NCBI GenBank assembly: GCA_947568835.1 | Contig: OX387604.1 | Coordinates: 19,869,076 to 19,933,075 of the forward strand | DNA from: Protonemura montana | Lineage: Eukaryota; Arthropoda; Insecta; Plecoptera; Nemouridae | DNA length: 64,000 nucleotides | Direction: 5' to 3' | In this document: in pieces, positions 11,791 to 24,095 of the stretch | Layout: each line of letters opens with the position of its first letter | Numbering within the stretch: the stretch's first letter is position 1 | Position numbers and translations under genes: made by a program | Notes under the pieces: model-generated | What the model saw: the letters and a program-made list of their open reading frames with translations, nothing else | Told to the model about the DNA's origin: nothing | The model's database searches: none

Positions 11791-13080
11791 AAATTAAAAT
11801 AATTTATTAACAAGTATTCATTTTTACACTCAAGTATATAGATAGCGTCAAGCCAGGTAGATTTGTACACACCAGGAGGCTGGGGGTAGCACTGGTATTC
11901 TATATTTCCGTTAGCTAGCTCGCGCAGGCCGAGTCACGTGACACAATCCTGGTGGTTCTTGGGTGCTTGACGCCGTACCGCAACCATAGAATGGTATGGT
12001 GCATTTCCCAACACCGCCCCCCGCCCTTCCCCCTACCCCTTGGCCAGGCAAGCCAGAGCCAGGCCAGGCAAGTTTAGCTCAGCGTTACACGGCTAGCTTT
12101 GTGCACGATGGCTGCACGATGCTGCCAGCCAAGCTGAGCGGGCGAGCGAGCGAGCGTCTCTCTGCGATGGCTGCCCTGCTCCCCCTGCCCCCCCGACCAC
12201 CCGCCGCCCCCTACGCCCGTCGCTTGCCCGACACCGGTATGTGCACTGTGGCTGTCGGCTGGAGCAGCTATTCAGTTCGAGTTTGAAACCCGTCGTGGTG
12301 CGTCACCGACGCCGTGTGAGCCAATCTATAGGCTATCACTGTCTGCATTCTTATCACATTGTTGTGTTTTACTTGTATCACAGTGAAACAGGATAAGAAT
12401 CTATTTCAGATCAAGTCTGTGTTAAACTGGTGATTTTTGTATCGTATAGGAAGCAAACTTGATCCAGATATTTATTGGTGTCGAAGTGTGGCTTGGTGCA
12501 ACGACGTATCGTCGCAAACGTCTCGCCGATCGCCGCTTGGAATTTTTTTGATTTTGGTTCTGTGAAGTGTCAGTGCAGTGAGATTTTTATGAAAAAGTGT
12601 CTACTGTTTATTTATATTTTCTCGCAGAGCTTTAATTTTTTCCATTTTTATATATAAGAGAACAAAGGATCTCGGGATTCCTGCGCTACTCTATACGCCA
12701 CATTCTTGGAATGTGATATTCGTTTGGTGTCACCCGTGTGATTTATGATTGTATATTAAAATAACATCCGCTGCGCTTGCTGCAGCTCTGGTTATCAGTG
12801 TATTTTCGAGAATCTAGTGTGCCAGTAATCCCAGTGCCGTGGATGGAACTCCGCGCAGCAGCAGGCCATCTTGCTGTACGCCACAAGGATGTGTAGAAGT
12901 GTTCCGAAACTGAGTGCAACTAACTGGGATCCCTGAAAAGAGTATGTATTGCTACTTGGTATTTTTATCATTTGATAGCTCACGGCGTTACCGCTGTTCA
13001 CATTTTGTATCGATGGGTTCAAAGCAGTTTGATTTTGCTTAAAGGGCATTAAACGTCACAGGTCCTTAAATTATTAATAA
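11791..13080. other. GC-rich island (about 11,900-12,310) in otherwise AT-rich DNA
   Basis: The stretch 11,900-12,310 is clearly richer in G+C than its flanks, with C-rich runs, GCGAGCGAGCGAGCG and repeated CpG. Such an island could be a promoter or 5' UTR exon, but no conserved coding sequence is visible. It lies 16.6 kb upstream of the first coding exon of the latrophilin gene. A link to that gene is a guess. Confidence 0.25.
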
Positions 13081-13205
13081 GTGAAGTTCTGTGTGAAGTT
13101 AGGTTCGTAGTTTGGTTCGTAGTTTGGTTCGTAGTTAGGTTCGAAGTTAGGTTCGAAGTTAGGTTTGAAGTTAGGTTTGAAGTTAGGTTTGAAATTCGGT
13201 TTCCG
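13081..13205. repeat. 12-bp array GAAGTTAGGTTC / GTAGTTTGGTTC
   Basis: About ten 12-mers in tandem, with two alternating variants that form sub-blocks. Confidence 0.85.
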
Positions 13206-15910
13206 GGTGTGGTTGTCGTGTGGAAGCGATTCGTCACATCAGGCGTTGGTTTCCATCCAAGAAAAGTCGCTGAACGTAGACCCTAGACTAGTCTAGACCC
13301 TTGCTTGCGGAGAGCAGTCGTCGCTTGCTCCCCTGTCTTTCCGCTTTGACCTCAAATTTCTAAACTGCTAAACAATGCGGGGATTATTTGATTCACGCAG
13401 ATAAAAAACGAACAGTACCTCAATGTTTTGAAAAGCACTCGTTTTTTGTTGCTTGTCTGATAACAGTAGTGATGTCGCCATCGTTTCTAGGAGACATTCT
13501 GCCGTGTGCAATAAGGGGGCAAACAAGCACGACAAGAACTATGAAAGGTCCCACATATAAGACACTCCTGGAATGTGGAGATCTCGCTTGCTTGAAGGCA
13601 AGACACTGCATCTACCCCTACACAATCGCTTGAACATTCAACGCAACAAAATCGGCTTTAAGGGCGGTGTAGACAAAAGCTCTACAATGGAACGTACACA
13701 AAAATATCAAGTATTTTTAGTCAAATCTGAAAGTTAACGACATATTTCAGAATAGGAATTCCCCTACAATAATTGTAAGCAAATTCGCACTGAGATAAAC
13801 GCGGTTTATCAAAGTTGATCGTACACGATTTTCGGAATCCAGCTCATCTTTAAAAGTAATGAGTTAAAAACCCAATTTTGTACACAACATAGTCAACACC
13901 TTCCCCTGGAATGCTTCCCGTCCCCCGGAATGGTGGTAACACGTTACCGACAAGTTGTTCATGTATGAAAACAAATTTAAGTCGCAAGAATAAACAAGGT
14001 AGTTTCTTGCACTACGCTAAGTCAGCATCGCACCACAAAATAATAATTAATTAAAAAATCACTGACAATTCATAGTGTTTGTGATACAATTGCTAAGATT
14101 GGATTCAATATTGATTTCAGATTCTAGCCGATATTCAATCACCGAACACGTGTGTTAATAACCGATTCTACGGGGCATATCGTCAAAAGCTTGGGGCATA
14201 TCATTCATAAGCTTGGGGCTATCGCGCCTGGCTAATTTTGATCAAAGCCAAGAATTGTCTTCATTCTTACCTCTGCAGCTGCTTAGTTGAATTGCTCATA
14301 GCGATTAGCTGAGGCATGTCGATCATTTGCTACAGAGAGACAGCTAATATTTAGGGGATTTGGTCCACAATTTCCGAAAAAAATCGTGTCTTCGGTTAAA
14401 GCGTGCGTTTAATCCAGAGACATTAATTTGGTTCTGTCAAATGATCGGCTTTTGTGCTCAAAACGCTGCTTTTAGGCTCACATAGGGTGTTTTTAAACAT
14501 TCGTAGTTTCTCTATTTCTTATGTTATCGTTGTGAAATTATGCCCCTGACCAAGAAACGGCCTTTCTTGCATCTAAAGATTTTTTGGGATTCGAAATTAG
14601 AACAATTTTGGGCTTTATTTTTATATATCAGTTTTGTAGAAGTAGTAGTAGATAGTTTATAGTAGTATTGTTGATTTGTGCATAACCTTGAAGCTCTTAT
14701 AGGTGTCCTGGGTGCTTAATCGCTGGTGCTAATGTAATGCATGAGCATATACTTTATATATTGCACTATTGCAACTATTATTGCCGCTATTATTCGCACT
14801 AAAAACCTGTCGATTAATTGATGTACCTGCATCGTGTTACTGGCTAGATATTTTGAAAGCAATGGGTGCGAGTCATCACTCGCTGGTCATTCAGTATATA
14901 TATACTTTTTTTTTTGGTGAAAGTATATTACAATTGTAAAAATGGTTCAATATGTTCTGTTATTAATATAAAGCAGAACTGTTCAATAAACTAGTGGGAT
15001 ATAAACTTCCTACTGATAATCTGTAGTCGAAAATTTATAATCCAGTGAATTTGCACTGAAATTTGAAATGTGAGAAATTGTATTCCCACTAACCACTAGA
15101 GGGTTAAGTTTCATTGTAGATGAGCGTAGCTTCTTCTTAGTGGTAAATGAAACATGTTATCATGGTGACGTATTGTAGTGTGTTGTCATGGTGACCTAAT
15201 GGAGTGTGATATCGTGGCACAATGAAAGATAAGTTTATTAAACGTAACATATAACAAAGAAATTGAATACATTTAAAAATGTGAGCAAAAGAGAAAAATT
15301 AAAGAAGCAAAATGGGGAGAATTCTTTCTGAAAATATTTTTTCGCAATGACCATCCCATTTGAACTTTTAAAATTACTTTCAGTTGATTTTTTTTATGCT
15401 AGTGGTCCACATATCCCATTCTTTCTAAAAAGCGCGACTTGATTCTACCACAAAGTCTAGCTCTAGTTGGGTTGTCCAGCCCCAGACATATTCAATACTT
15501 CTATCGTTGCTACACGTCTTTTATTTCTCTTTCAAATTAATTGTTTTACTGAGGTTCTTCTGAACCTCAATCGATTAAATGCACATTGTCACCTGGACGA
15601 TCATCGCAAAAAAAACGCAACAAACTTGGTTTCTTGAATAATGCCTATAATTTTTAAACAATTAACACAAAACTTTCCCAAAATCGTACATTTTTTGCCT
15701 TTATTCTTAAGTTGATTTCCCAACGAGGAAGGGGTTTAGAAAAGAACGAGTCATTTCCTTGCAACAAGCAAGATGAGCCACTTTGTTCACACCCAACAAT
15801 ATATAATTTCTAGCTTCAACTCAGCCCGGGCGTGTTCGTTAACCCAACGTAAGCCCAGCCTATCCATGCTTAAACTGGCTGTAACATTAACCCAACCTTC
15901 GTGGCCGTGG
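13206..15910. other. AT-rich DNA without a supported gene
   Basis: No convincing exon. Fragments of dispersed families are present: CCCCTGACCAAGAA near 14545 matches family B, and ATTGTAGATGAGCGTAG near 15112 matches the 5' end of family A. The rest looks unique. Confidence 0.45.
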
Positions 15911-15913
15911 CCT

Positions 15914-16257
15914 TCTTCCAGCATTCCTTCCAGCATTCCTTCCAGAAGTCCTCCAGCATTCCTTCCAACATTCCTTCCAGCATTCCTTCCAGCATTCCTT
16001 CCAAAAGTCCTCCAGCATTCCTTCCAGAAGTCCTTCCAGCATTCCTTCCAGCATTCTTCCCAGCATTCCTTCCAGCGTTCTTTCCAGCATTCCTTCCAAA
16101 AGTCCTCCAGCATTCCTTCCAGCATTCCTTCCAAAAGTCCTCCAGCATTCCTTCCAGCATTCCTTCCAGCATTCCTTCCGGCATTCCTTCCAGCATTCCT
16201 TCCAGCATTCCTTCCAGCATTCCTTCCAGTATTCCTTCCAGCATTCCTTCCAGAAAT
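15914..16257. repeat. 12-bp minisatellite CATTCCTTCCAG
   Basis: About 28 units of 12 bp, with a recurring shorter variant (AAAGTCCTCCAG / AGAAGTCCTCCAG) that shifts register. The reverse strand reads GRNA/ECWK/EGML repeats in three frames, which explains the long shadow ORFs. Confidence 0.92.
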
Positions 16258-16274
16258 GTTTCGAAAGAGCACGT

Positions 16275-16625
16275 TCTGTGGTTTGGTATCACCGTTGAGT
16301 TTATAGGTATAGTCGGAGGGCCAGCGTTAAAGTTGAGCTTTCTGCTAAGCAAACGAGCCGGCTTCATGTGGTAACGGAGGACGAATGCAGATGGCGCTTG
16401 CGGCTGTCCTTTTTAACCTCTACAATTAAAATATTACTGAAAATATCGATTGAAGTAAATCAATCGCTGAGGTTAGCATTAATGAAGATTAATTGAGCGT
16501 AAATCAGTCTCAAATACAAAATGACGTTTCGTAGCACCCGAAACAACTGCGGCTCCACCTATAAGCATCCTCCATTTTTGTCGTATAGTAGTCCTTTGGC
16601 GGTTATTTTTCGCGAAAACTTAAAG
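16275..16625 (-). mobile_element. Dispersed repeat family C, copy 1
   Basis: The reverse complement matches 23800-24095 along its length: GGTGGAGCC, ATCGATATTTT, AATTGTAGA, then GCAAGCGCCATCTG, ATTCGTC, CCGTTACCAC, GAGCTCAAC-type blocks. Non-coding. Confidence 0.6.
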
Positions 16626-17027
16626 CGTTGTGGGAGTATGGTAGGACAGTTTATTTCGAAGGCTTTCTAACCCCCCAGTGACACAACCGAGAATATGCAA
16701 TAATAAAATAAGCATTTTTAAAGTGTACTTTTTTTATTTTGCTTGTCAAGAGATGGCTCCTCACCCCACTTGATAGACCAGCTTCATGAGTCTCTTCTAC
16801 TCTATGAATTCCTGGAGTGTGGGTATAGTGTGGTCGACTCACGGCGAGCATATATGAGATGGTTCACCCGCCATTGCCTCTGACCAGCGAACAGCGCACT
16901 GTTGACTTGAGAGAGGTCTGCAAACCAGTGTTTTTTAAACACTCCTAAATCTTCCTCGACTCACTTAGACCCCCTGAACCCCTAAACTCTCGGTGCCTCA
17001 ACATTTTCTTTCGACCTTGCCGCCATG

Positions 17028-17123
17028 TTGGCAAATAGTACTTGCACGGGTAGCCGTATTGGCAAATAGTGCTTGCACGGGTAGTAATGTTTGCAAATAG
17101 TGCTTGCACGTGTAGCCTTGTTG
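17028..17123. repeat. 31-bp tandem repeat, three copies
   Basis: Three units of about 31 bp, each containing GCAAATAGTRCTTGCACG followed by GTAG. Copies differ at a few positions. Confidence 0.8.
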
Positions 17124-18284
17124 CAGTACATATGGGCCTCATTGGACCCATATTTGGACTCGAACCTTATTGGATTTATAATTTTACTGTATCTAGAATG
17201 TACAGATTCAGCTTTCACTCAAATCAAATTTGTTTGATTTGAAATGAATTATTTTGATCTACCAAATCGTTTCTTCCTTTCTGTTTCTGGCATAAAACCA
17301 AAGAGAACCAAAGAGTATTTAAATTGCAAGACCGCTTACATACATAGGGGAATGGGTGGGTGAACTTATAGGCTATTAGCCCTTAGGTTTGGACATGTCT
17401 TTTGATCAAATGTATGGTAATTGCCGGATAGCAAGACTCCGCTGATTTCGAAGGTGATCTGCCGCAATGACCATCGAATTATCAGCGAATAGTCTAAACG
17501 AGAAATAATGGAAGTCACTTTGGGGCCGCCGCTAATTACTTCGTGCGCCAAACGGGCCAGATATTATTAACTACCGGTAAATTCCTCGAATGGAAATACC
17601 CTGGTGTTTGACAGACATTTCACGTGTCATTCAAATGGGAAATACCGCTCGGTATTTATTAAAAGCACGAGCGGGTGTCTCGTGGTCGTGGTGGGACTGA
17701 TCCCACAAAAAGATTGCATTTAGTGGAGATACTTGGTGTGGTTACGCGGCACGACAAATTCTGACCATTTATTTTTGGGGCCGATATGTAACAATTTCCG
17801 CCTGATCTTGAACCATGAAATAATTTTACAGTCGGCAAAACTAACAATTCACGCTCCGATTGCGCGGAGTTGTATTTTAATTAACATGTTTTGGTCAATC
17901 AATGGCAGAGTTTATGTAATTTAATTCTTAAAGAATATACGATCCAACCGAATTTTTTTTTGTTTAATTTATTATTACCTCGCAGTCAAAAGTAAAATAG
18001 GTTGCAAAACAAGTGTGCTTCGCCTTGACATGCTAGAAATATATATTTGTGTCTTTGGTACGGACTATTTTTGTCTAACTTTCATGCATCTTTGGGATCA
18101 AGCCTTTCAACTGAAGTCTACATTCTGACGGAGGTTCACTGCAATTTGACGTCCGAAAATGTCAGTATAGCAGATGTATTGCACCTTGCAAGATATCGAT
18201 GCCTTGTACGACTGACCGTACAACCCAAACGGACGCCAAACGCAATGTATAAAGGACATAAGAACCTCTCATGATTTGCCAAGA
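17124..18284. other. Unannotated DNA
   Basis: No gene, RNA or array recognised. Confidence 0.4.
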
Positions 18285-18935
18285 TCCTCTCTGTTTACCA
18301 GTGATAACACAAGCATGCAAATTGTTTGGGTTTAGAAAAATGCCCGTTGAGCAAGAAATTTTAGTTTTATAGATTTTTATAATTCTTATCCCCGACCAAG
18401 AAATACAATTTTGGCATTTATTGGAATGCTGCGTTGTTTTTTCAAACCAATCGATTTATCGTTAAACACAGTAAGAAATGAATATTTTCGGGGGTATCAG
18501 AGTTTGACGAGATTAATAAAAAAAACACGGACGGGAGGTTATGTTAATGGTTTTTTAATCGCTAGGGATTTAATATCTATTCACCGAGTCACCTCTTTCG
18601 CTCTTACAGGCTCAGATTTTTAGTCGGGGTTTGAGTTACGTACAGGTATTGATTATATGGGAAGGACACAATCTATGTTCATTTTTCCAAACCACTTTTT
18701 CCAAACTGACTGAAAAGCTGACCACAAATTAATCTCAACATTTCAAATTTCACATTATTTTCTGTGTTGATCCAAGGCCATGTTTTAGCGGTTTTGGTGA
18801 TAGAAAAAAAATGCCGAGGGTGACGGAAAAATTGAAAAGAAGCTTTTGGCTCAAAGAGATTTGATTTTGGGATCACAACTTAATGGTAGTTAGTTTTCCT
18901 ATCACCATTAATGACTACTAACGATGAGCTGGATT
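18285..18935 (+). mobile_element. Dispersed repeat family B, copy 1
   Basis: Shares an ordered set of blocks with 25485-26290 and 39170-39690: ATCCTCTCTGT-TACCAGTG, CGTTGAGCAAGA, CCGACCAAGAA, CCAATCGAT, AATCTCAACATTTCA, GAGGGTGACGGAA, TTGGCTCA, TTTTCCTATC. No open frame longer than 75 codons. Element class unknown. Confidence 0.6.
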
Positions 18936-19200
18936 CCGTTTATTTCCAATTAACTTTAATAAACGGCGTTTATCTCTGTATGATTTCGATTAAAAATATT
19001 TTAAGAGAATTAATATTCAGAAAATGCTGTTATCTTTCAGTTTTAACTATAATGTATGTATATTTGTGTGTTCATTCTTACCCTGAAGAAACACCCTGAA
19101 GAATCCTAAAGGAATCCTCCTTTAAATAAAAAATAGCAACCAAGAACATAGCCTTTCCCCAAGCTCGGTGTTTTTCATATAATTGTGGATATTCGTTGAC

Positions 19201-19386
19201 CCTCACACGTCTAACTGCGTGAGGCTCTGCACCCCCAATGTTTGGTGCATACACAAACTTCATTAAATCCACTCAAATCTGTAGCTGCTTGGCGTTGACT
19301 CGAGACAAGCGATCACGTTCATCTAGACATCTAGCAGCCCGACTTCTACCAAACATTGGGGATGCAGACCCTTACGCTGTCAGACT
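19201..19386. mobile_element. Foldback / MITE-like element with about 36-bp inverted arms
   Basis: The left arm (about 19201-19243, CTGCGTGAGGCTCTGCACCC...) and right arm (about 19349-19386, ACCAAACATTGGGGATGCAG...) are inverted copies over roughly 36 bp with several mismatches, around a loop of about 110 bp. Single arms recur at 6604-6640 and 25162-25218. I found no clear target-site duplication. Confidence 0.5.
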
Positions 19387-19764
19387 GGTTAAGATATATT
19401 TAAAACAAAAGCAGAGTTCGTGGTTACACCTTTTTTTTTTCGATTCTCGACACTTTACGTCTTGGCGTATGTGCATTTCGACACTTTAAAGATTTCGCCC
19501 CGGCAACGGTTCTTTCATTACAATTTCATACAAAGTGGCGAGCTTTGAGACAATATTTTGGTTCCCTTGTCGTGAGCCGAGATGATCCTAAACCGTTTGA
19601 AACTCTGATTGTTTTCGTGCTTATGTACAGGCCAGGAAAACTTTCTCCTCGTGAATCTTTTTCGTATTCTGCTTTCTTTCCCTAGTTGTGACTCAGCAAT
19701 TCACACTGTTCGCACTCTTCGTTCATGTGACATCGACTCACCAGATTAGGAAGGAGATGGGGAC

Positions 19765-19852
19765 AGCCCGACACCATAACATGCCCGACACCATAACATG
19801 CCCGACACCATAACATGCCCGACACCATAACATGCCCGACACCATAACATTT
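19765..19852. repeat. 17-bp repeat GCCCGACACCATAACAT, five copies
   Basis: Five perfect tandem 17-mers, ending in ATTTAAAT. The absence of divergence suggests recent expansion or active homogenisation. Confidence 0.95.
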
Positions 19853-20348
19853 AAATAATTTAAATATTTAATCTTATTTTCCCTAAACCATAATTCCCTG
19901 TGCAACTATGAAATATCTTGATAGAATTCTGGATATTCCATGATTGTATCTTGGTTACCATCGCCTATGTCCATCCCAACAGTGCTGCGGAAAGTGTATT
20001 AGTGATCCCCCCCTGTCCACTATGCCGCTGCGTGGCAGACTAAGCTTCGAAGGCTTGCACCGTCGCCCTGTGCCCATTCCTTTGTGCATAGAACAATCAC
20101 TGGTTAGAAAGGAATTCTAATCTTGAGACAAACCTCCTTTGAAGACGTAACCGCCTTGCATAGAGAATGAAGATAGCTTTTATATCGGGAATGCAGTGTT
20201 AATGGGGAAACAAGTACCGTACAGTGGACCAGGATTGCTGTTTTGCCCACCACAATGTTCGAACCTGGGTTGATAGTTTCCGATGCATTATAATAATTGA
20301 CATCGGTAATTCACTAATCACCCTTGCTTGTTATTTCAAAATTTCCTG

Positions 20349-21677
20349 GATTAGATCAGGGGCGTGCAGTCTATGGAATCAAGGGAATCATTGGTTCCCC
20401 TAGACTTCAGAACAAAATGATATAATAATAAATAAATAATATTTTTCTTTTGTATTCTTCACAATTATGTAAATTACTATTTGTTTTTGTCGTTCAATAA
20501 TATATTTGTGTGAATTTCTAGTTTTTAACAACGCGAATCCCTTTATTCAATCTAAACTCCGCGCGAAAACATCCCACTTCCAAGCGCGCCACGGCAGCCC
20601 GGTTCGCGTCAGTAGGGAATCAGTAATCACTTCGAAGATCTCACGTAGCCTTGATACTGCCCATGCTAGCCGTCCTATCGATGGTGATGTGGCAGATCAC
20701 ATTTACAAAATATGAATTGTTCAGGAGAAACCATCCCGTAAATAATATCCTAATACAAATAAAAAATAGTTAAATGATAATCTAAATTCAACTGAGATGT
20801 GAGGGTTTGCCACCTATTAAATGAAATCTAAGGGAAATGTGGAGGTTTTGCAGTTTTGTAATTCATATAGAGATGTGAGGTTTTGCAACAAAAATCCGCA
20901 ATTTTTTCCCATAAATTGATAAAAAATAAACCCATTTTTGAAAAAAGTGGAGATATCAAGTTCTGCCACATCACCATCGCTATGCTGCAGCGAGCCGGCC
21001 GCGCGGCATGCGTTGCGGGCAAGCCTCTGCGTGCAGAGAAGAGGGGTTTATGCCCATAATATGTTGTTTTACATCTCCCGCATCAATTAGATACATTGTG
21101 TGTAAAGGTATCGGCCGAAAAGTGCGTGTAAATCGCGTTTTATTCTCAAGGGGATCACATTGAAAAAATGCTTCTCTCGCTTTTGGCCTTTCGTTCAACG
21201 TCTGTTGCGTTCGTACGTTCGGTGCTCAAGTTGCCACAAGCCTTGCCTCGAGTGAACTGACAGTCTAACTTTGCCTGCCAGCAATGATCATTGCTGAAAT
21301 GAGATTGATGATCAAAGATCATCATACAACAATGGATGAATGCTGTGTGATAAGACGGATTGAGGAGAGAAACTTTCGACTCCCTGTCATTTAACTCAAA
21401 ACTCAACACCATAACTGCAGGTCAACCTAAACCAGAGCTCCCAGAGATGAAAATGAAAACCGAGCACTGCTTGAGGTACTCCTCCACAAATTACTATTTA
21501 TCGACGCCACGGCTCAATATACGAAGAAGCTTTTCAGGGGCACAACGAAAGTAGCGACTCCTAGAATAGGGATATTTATGTTGACACTGTGCATTCACCT
21601 TTTTTAACGACCAGTGATATTTTTTGACCCGATTGATTCCCCTGTTGGTCTATCCACGGCACGCCACTGGACTAGAT
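20349..21677. mobile_element. hAT-like non-autonomous DNA transposon (about 1.3 kb)
   Basis: The element begins CAGGGGCGTGCAGTCTATGG at 20357 and ends GGCACGCCACTG at 21669, so its ends are imperfect inverted repeats of the CAGTGGCGTGC type typical of hAT elements. It is flanked by GATTAGAT (20349-20356) and GACTAGAT (21670-21677), an 8-bp target-site duplication with one mismatch; 8 bp is the hAT length. There is no transposase ORF (longest frame about 85 codons), so it would need a transposase supplied elsewhere. Inside it, GATGGTGATGTGGCAGATC near 20679 and its inverted copy near 20955 suggest a nested smaller inverted-repeat element. Confidence 0.75.
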
Positions 21678-22024
21678 AATGCCATTAAAATGGTTGGGTT
21701 TTGGGTTGATACGAAAGCGTGGTTGGGAGATAACAGAAGAAATTAATATTGAAATAAAATTAATCAGCATAATGAGCTTTTTTTTATCCCCAAAATTACG
21801 TTTTACAGTGTAAGTGTTACGTGTCCTGGGAATGTGTAGAAGTCCCTAAAAATCCAATTCGTGGACATCGCCGATCTTATTTCACTGAGCTAGCCAGCTA
21901 CTGATAAGGAAACTGGTTGATTAGTCTTAGACTAGGTAACATGTCATGTGCCCTTGTCTCTCTCTCGGCAACATGTGAAGGTGTTGACTTTGTTTTGTAC
22001 AAAGTTGGTGTTCATTTCTCTTAG

Positions 22025-22215
22025 TCATGCCTGTTAAAGATGAGCTGGATTTAGAAACTTCGTATAACTTCGATCAAGTGCGATCTTCATTCAACCTATT
22101 TTTGGAGATTCCTATTCTCTAAATGTTGTTCCCTTTCAGATTTCACTAAGAAAACTGGGTATTTTAATGTATATTTTTTTACTTGGCTCTTGCCTACAAC
22201 GCCATTAAGAACAGA
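22025..22215 (+). mobile_element. Dispersed repeat family B, 3' fragment
   Basis: GATGAGCTGGATT, TTTTGGAGATTCCTA, AGAAAACTGGGTATTTT and CAACGCC-ATTAA match, in order, the 3' thirds of the family B copies at 18285, 25485 and 39170. Confidence 0.45.
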
Positions 22216-22569
22216 AACTACAATGCTGCGAGTTTACCATCTTTCCTTACTAGCAATTGACTCAAGGTATAGGTATTGCCAAAAAATTCCATTGAATTAT
22301 TGCCTTTATTATTGTAGCGTCCCTGTACAACAAATCTAATAACCAGCTGGTTCCTTTCCCATCTTAGACAGTATTGCACACATTCCTATAAGCATAGAAT
22401 TTCTCCATGATCCATGCTCCAAGATCCTTTCTCCATGCGTCATGATCCATGGGTTCATGTCCTGAGACTATATTTATTTCTGTAATACGTATCCTAGGTT
22501 TCATCGCCTACTGCCATGAGGTACTACCACGAGGTAGATGCTGTATGTCATGGTGGTCTGAGACTGCCA

Positions 22570-23018
22570 CGAGATACCTTCGATTATTGGGGTTTAACGA
22601 CGCACTGTTTTGACAACTGGCCCCGGGCTGGTCTAATGGCGTCGGTGAATGAGCGGATGATAATGAACCTAACCTAGCCTAGAAAGGAAAAGGGGAAACC
22701 CGGTGCCGGCACGTAGCCTTCTGTCGAATAGCACCAAGGGGACCACCGGCTTAACGTACCTTCCGAAGGACGGTACAACGCGAACATCAGAATTCCTCCA
22801 CCCAAAGGTTGATCCAAAGGCTAATCCAAAGGTTGATTAGCAAGGTGAATGAAGTTGCTGTACTAACATTCATCCCTTCAACCTCTCTCCCGAACAGAAC
22901 TGGTCATTTGTATGATGGTCACCCATTCAATTCCTGACTCAGCGCAGTGTTGCTGAACCGGTGATCTCACGAGAGCCGGTGTTTCCAACATGCCAAACCG
23001 TTCGATCGAGATACCTTC
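22570..23018 (-). mobile_element. Full-length 5S-rRNA-derived SINE with 12-bp target-site duplication
   Basis: Read on the minus strand, the element starts near 23006 with a 5S-rRNA-like head (CATGTTGGAAACACCGG, GAGATCACCGG-TTCAGCAAC, ATTGAATGGGTGACC). It continues through a body found again at 37765-38012 (TTGTACCGTCCTTCGGAAGG, GCTACGTGCCGGCACCGG, CTAGGCTAGGTTAGG), then a CACCGACGCCATTAGACCAG block, and ends with GTGCGTCGTTAAACCCCAATAATC near 22582. Identical CGAGATACCTTC copies flank it (22570-22581 and 23007-23018), proving insertion as a 425-bp unit. A 5S head identifies the SINE3 type; the 3' end is likely borrowed from a partner LINE, which I cannot name. Confidence 0.85.
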
Positions 23019-23799
23019 TGTATGTAATGGTGGTCTGATAGCTGATACTGCAAATGTTCTATCAACATTACGGTTTTTGAGTTGTTTTTAAGGATTTTTT
23101 TTGTCAATCAACGCATTGACTTACAAAGGTGCAGTTTTTACTTTTTTCTTTCTCACGGCTAAAGACAAAACAGAAAGTAAATGATATGCCGCCTGTCGCC
23201 GGTGTGGAATTTAAACCATATGGGAGGGTGGTGCGTGTGTGTGGGGGGGGAGGGGTTGTCCCAAGACATGGAGCCAAGTATCCGAGCAGCTGATAAAAAG
23301 TGGGACGCGGCTGAGGGGTGGCTTACAAATAGTTGCGTCGTTTGCCTCAGAATGTTCTGTATTTTTCGCTTCAGGCTTGAGCATTTCAAAACTTGTTGCC
23401 AAATGCGTAGCACCACCCACCACAAGTAAGAATGTAATTTAAGTAACTCGGTACCATGCTCAATGGATCACTTTCCGACAACGCATGCTAAATGGAAACT
23501 GCTTTTTCTTATTGTGTTCGCTAACAACAACGGAATCATATTACAGTCTATTCGTTTTTGACAACTAACAACACTGAACGTATGATCTCTCCTATCTTTT
23601 ACCACTCTTTGTAGGCCGGGTGGTAGTTGCCATGGTCGACACTTTGATACTGAACTACAACTAACAACACTGCATGTAAAAGCCCTTGTAGGCCTGGTGG
23701 TAGGTGGCATGGTCGATAACCTAGTACTAGACTACAACCGTTGAGTGTGCAAGTTATAGGTAAAGACAGAACTTAAATGTTAAAGTTTCTGCTTGAAAG

Positions 23800-24095
23800 A
23801 TGGCCGCCAAATGACTACTTTACCTACAAAAATGCAGAGTACTGGAAGACGCCGTTAAGTGGAGCCACCTTCGTATAAAATTTCAATTCGATATTTCTCG
23901 TAGGTTACTCGCTTTTAAGACTATTCATACTCAAATGATCTCCATCGATACACACGTAACGATATTTTGAGTCGTAATTATTTAATTGTAGATGTTTGTT
24001 TAAAAGGACGGCTGCAAGCGCCATCTGTATTCGTCTTCCGTTACCACGTGTACCCGGCTAGTTTGCTCCGCAGGTAGCTCAACATTAACGTTCTG
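23800..24095 (+). mobile_element. Dispersed repeat family C, copy 2
   Basis: Matches the reverse complement of 16275-16625, best over AAAAGGACGGCTGCAAGCGC and onward through CCGTTACCAC. Confidence 0.6.

Noticed and set aside
15773..16374. Long ORFs on both strands
   Set aside because: 12-bp satellite frames; no domain, no splice context.
22920..23006. Genuine 5S rRNA gene
   Set aside because: It departs from 5S at many conserved positions, lacks the 3' part and lies inside a unit bounded by target-site duplications.
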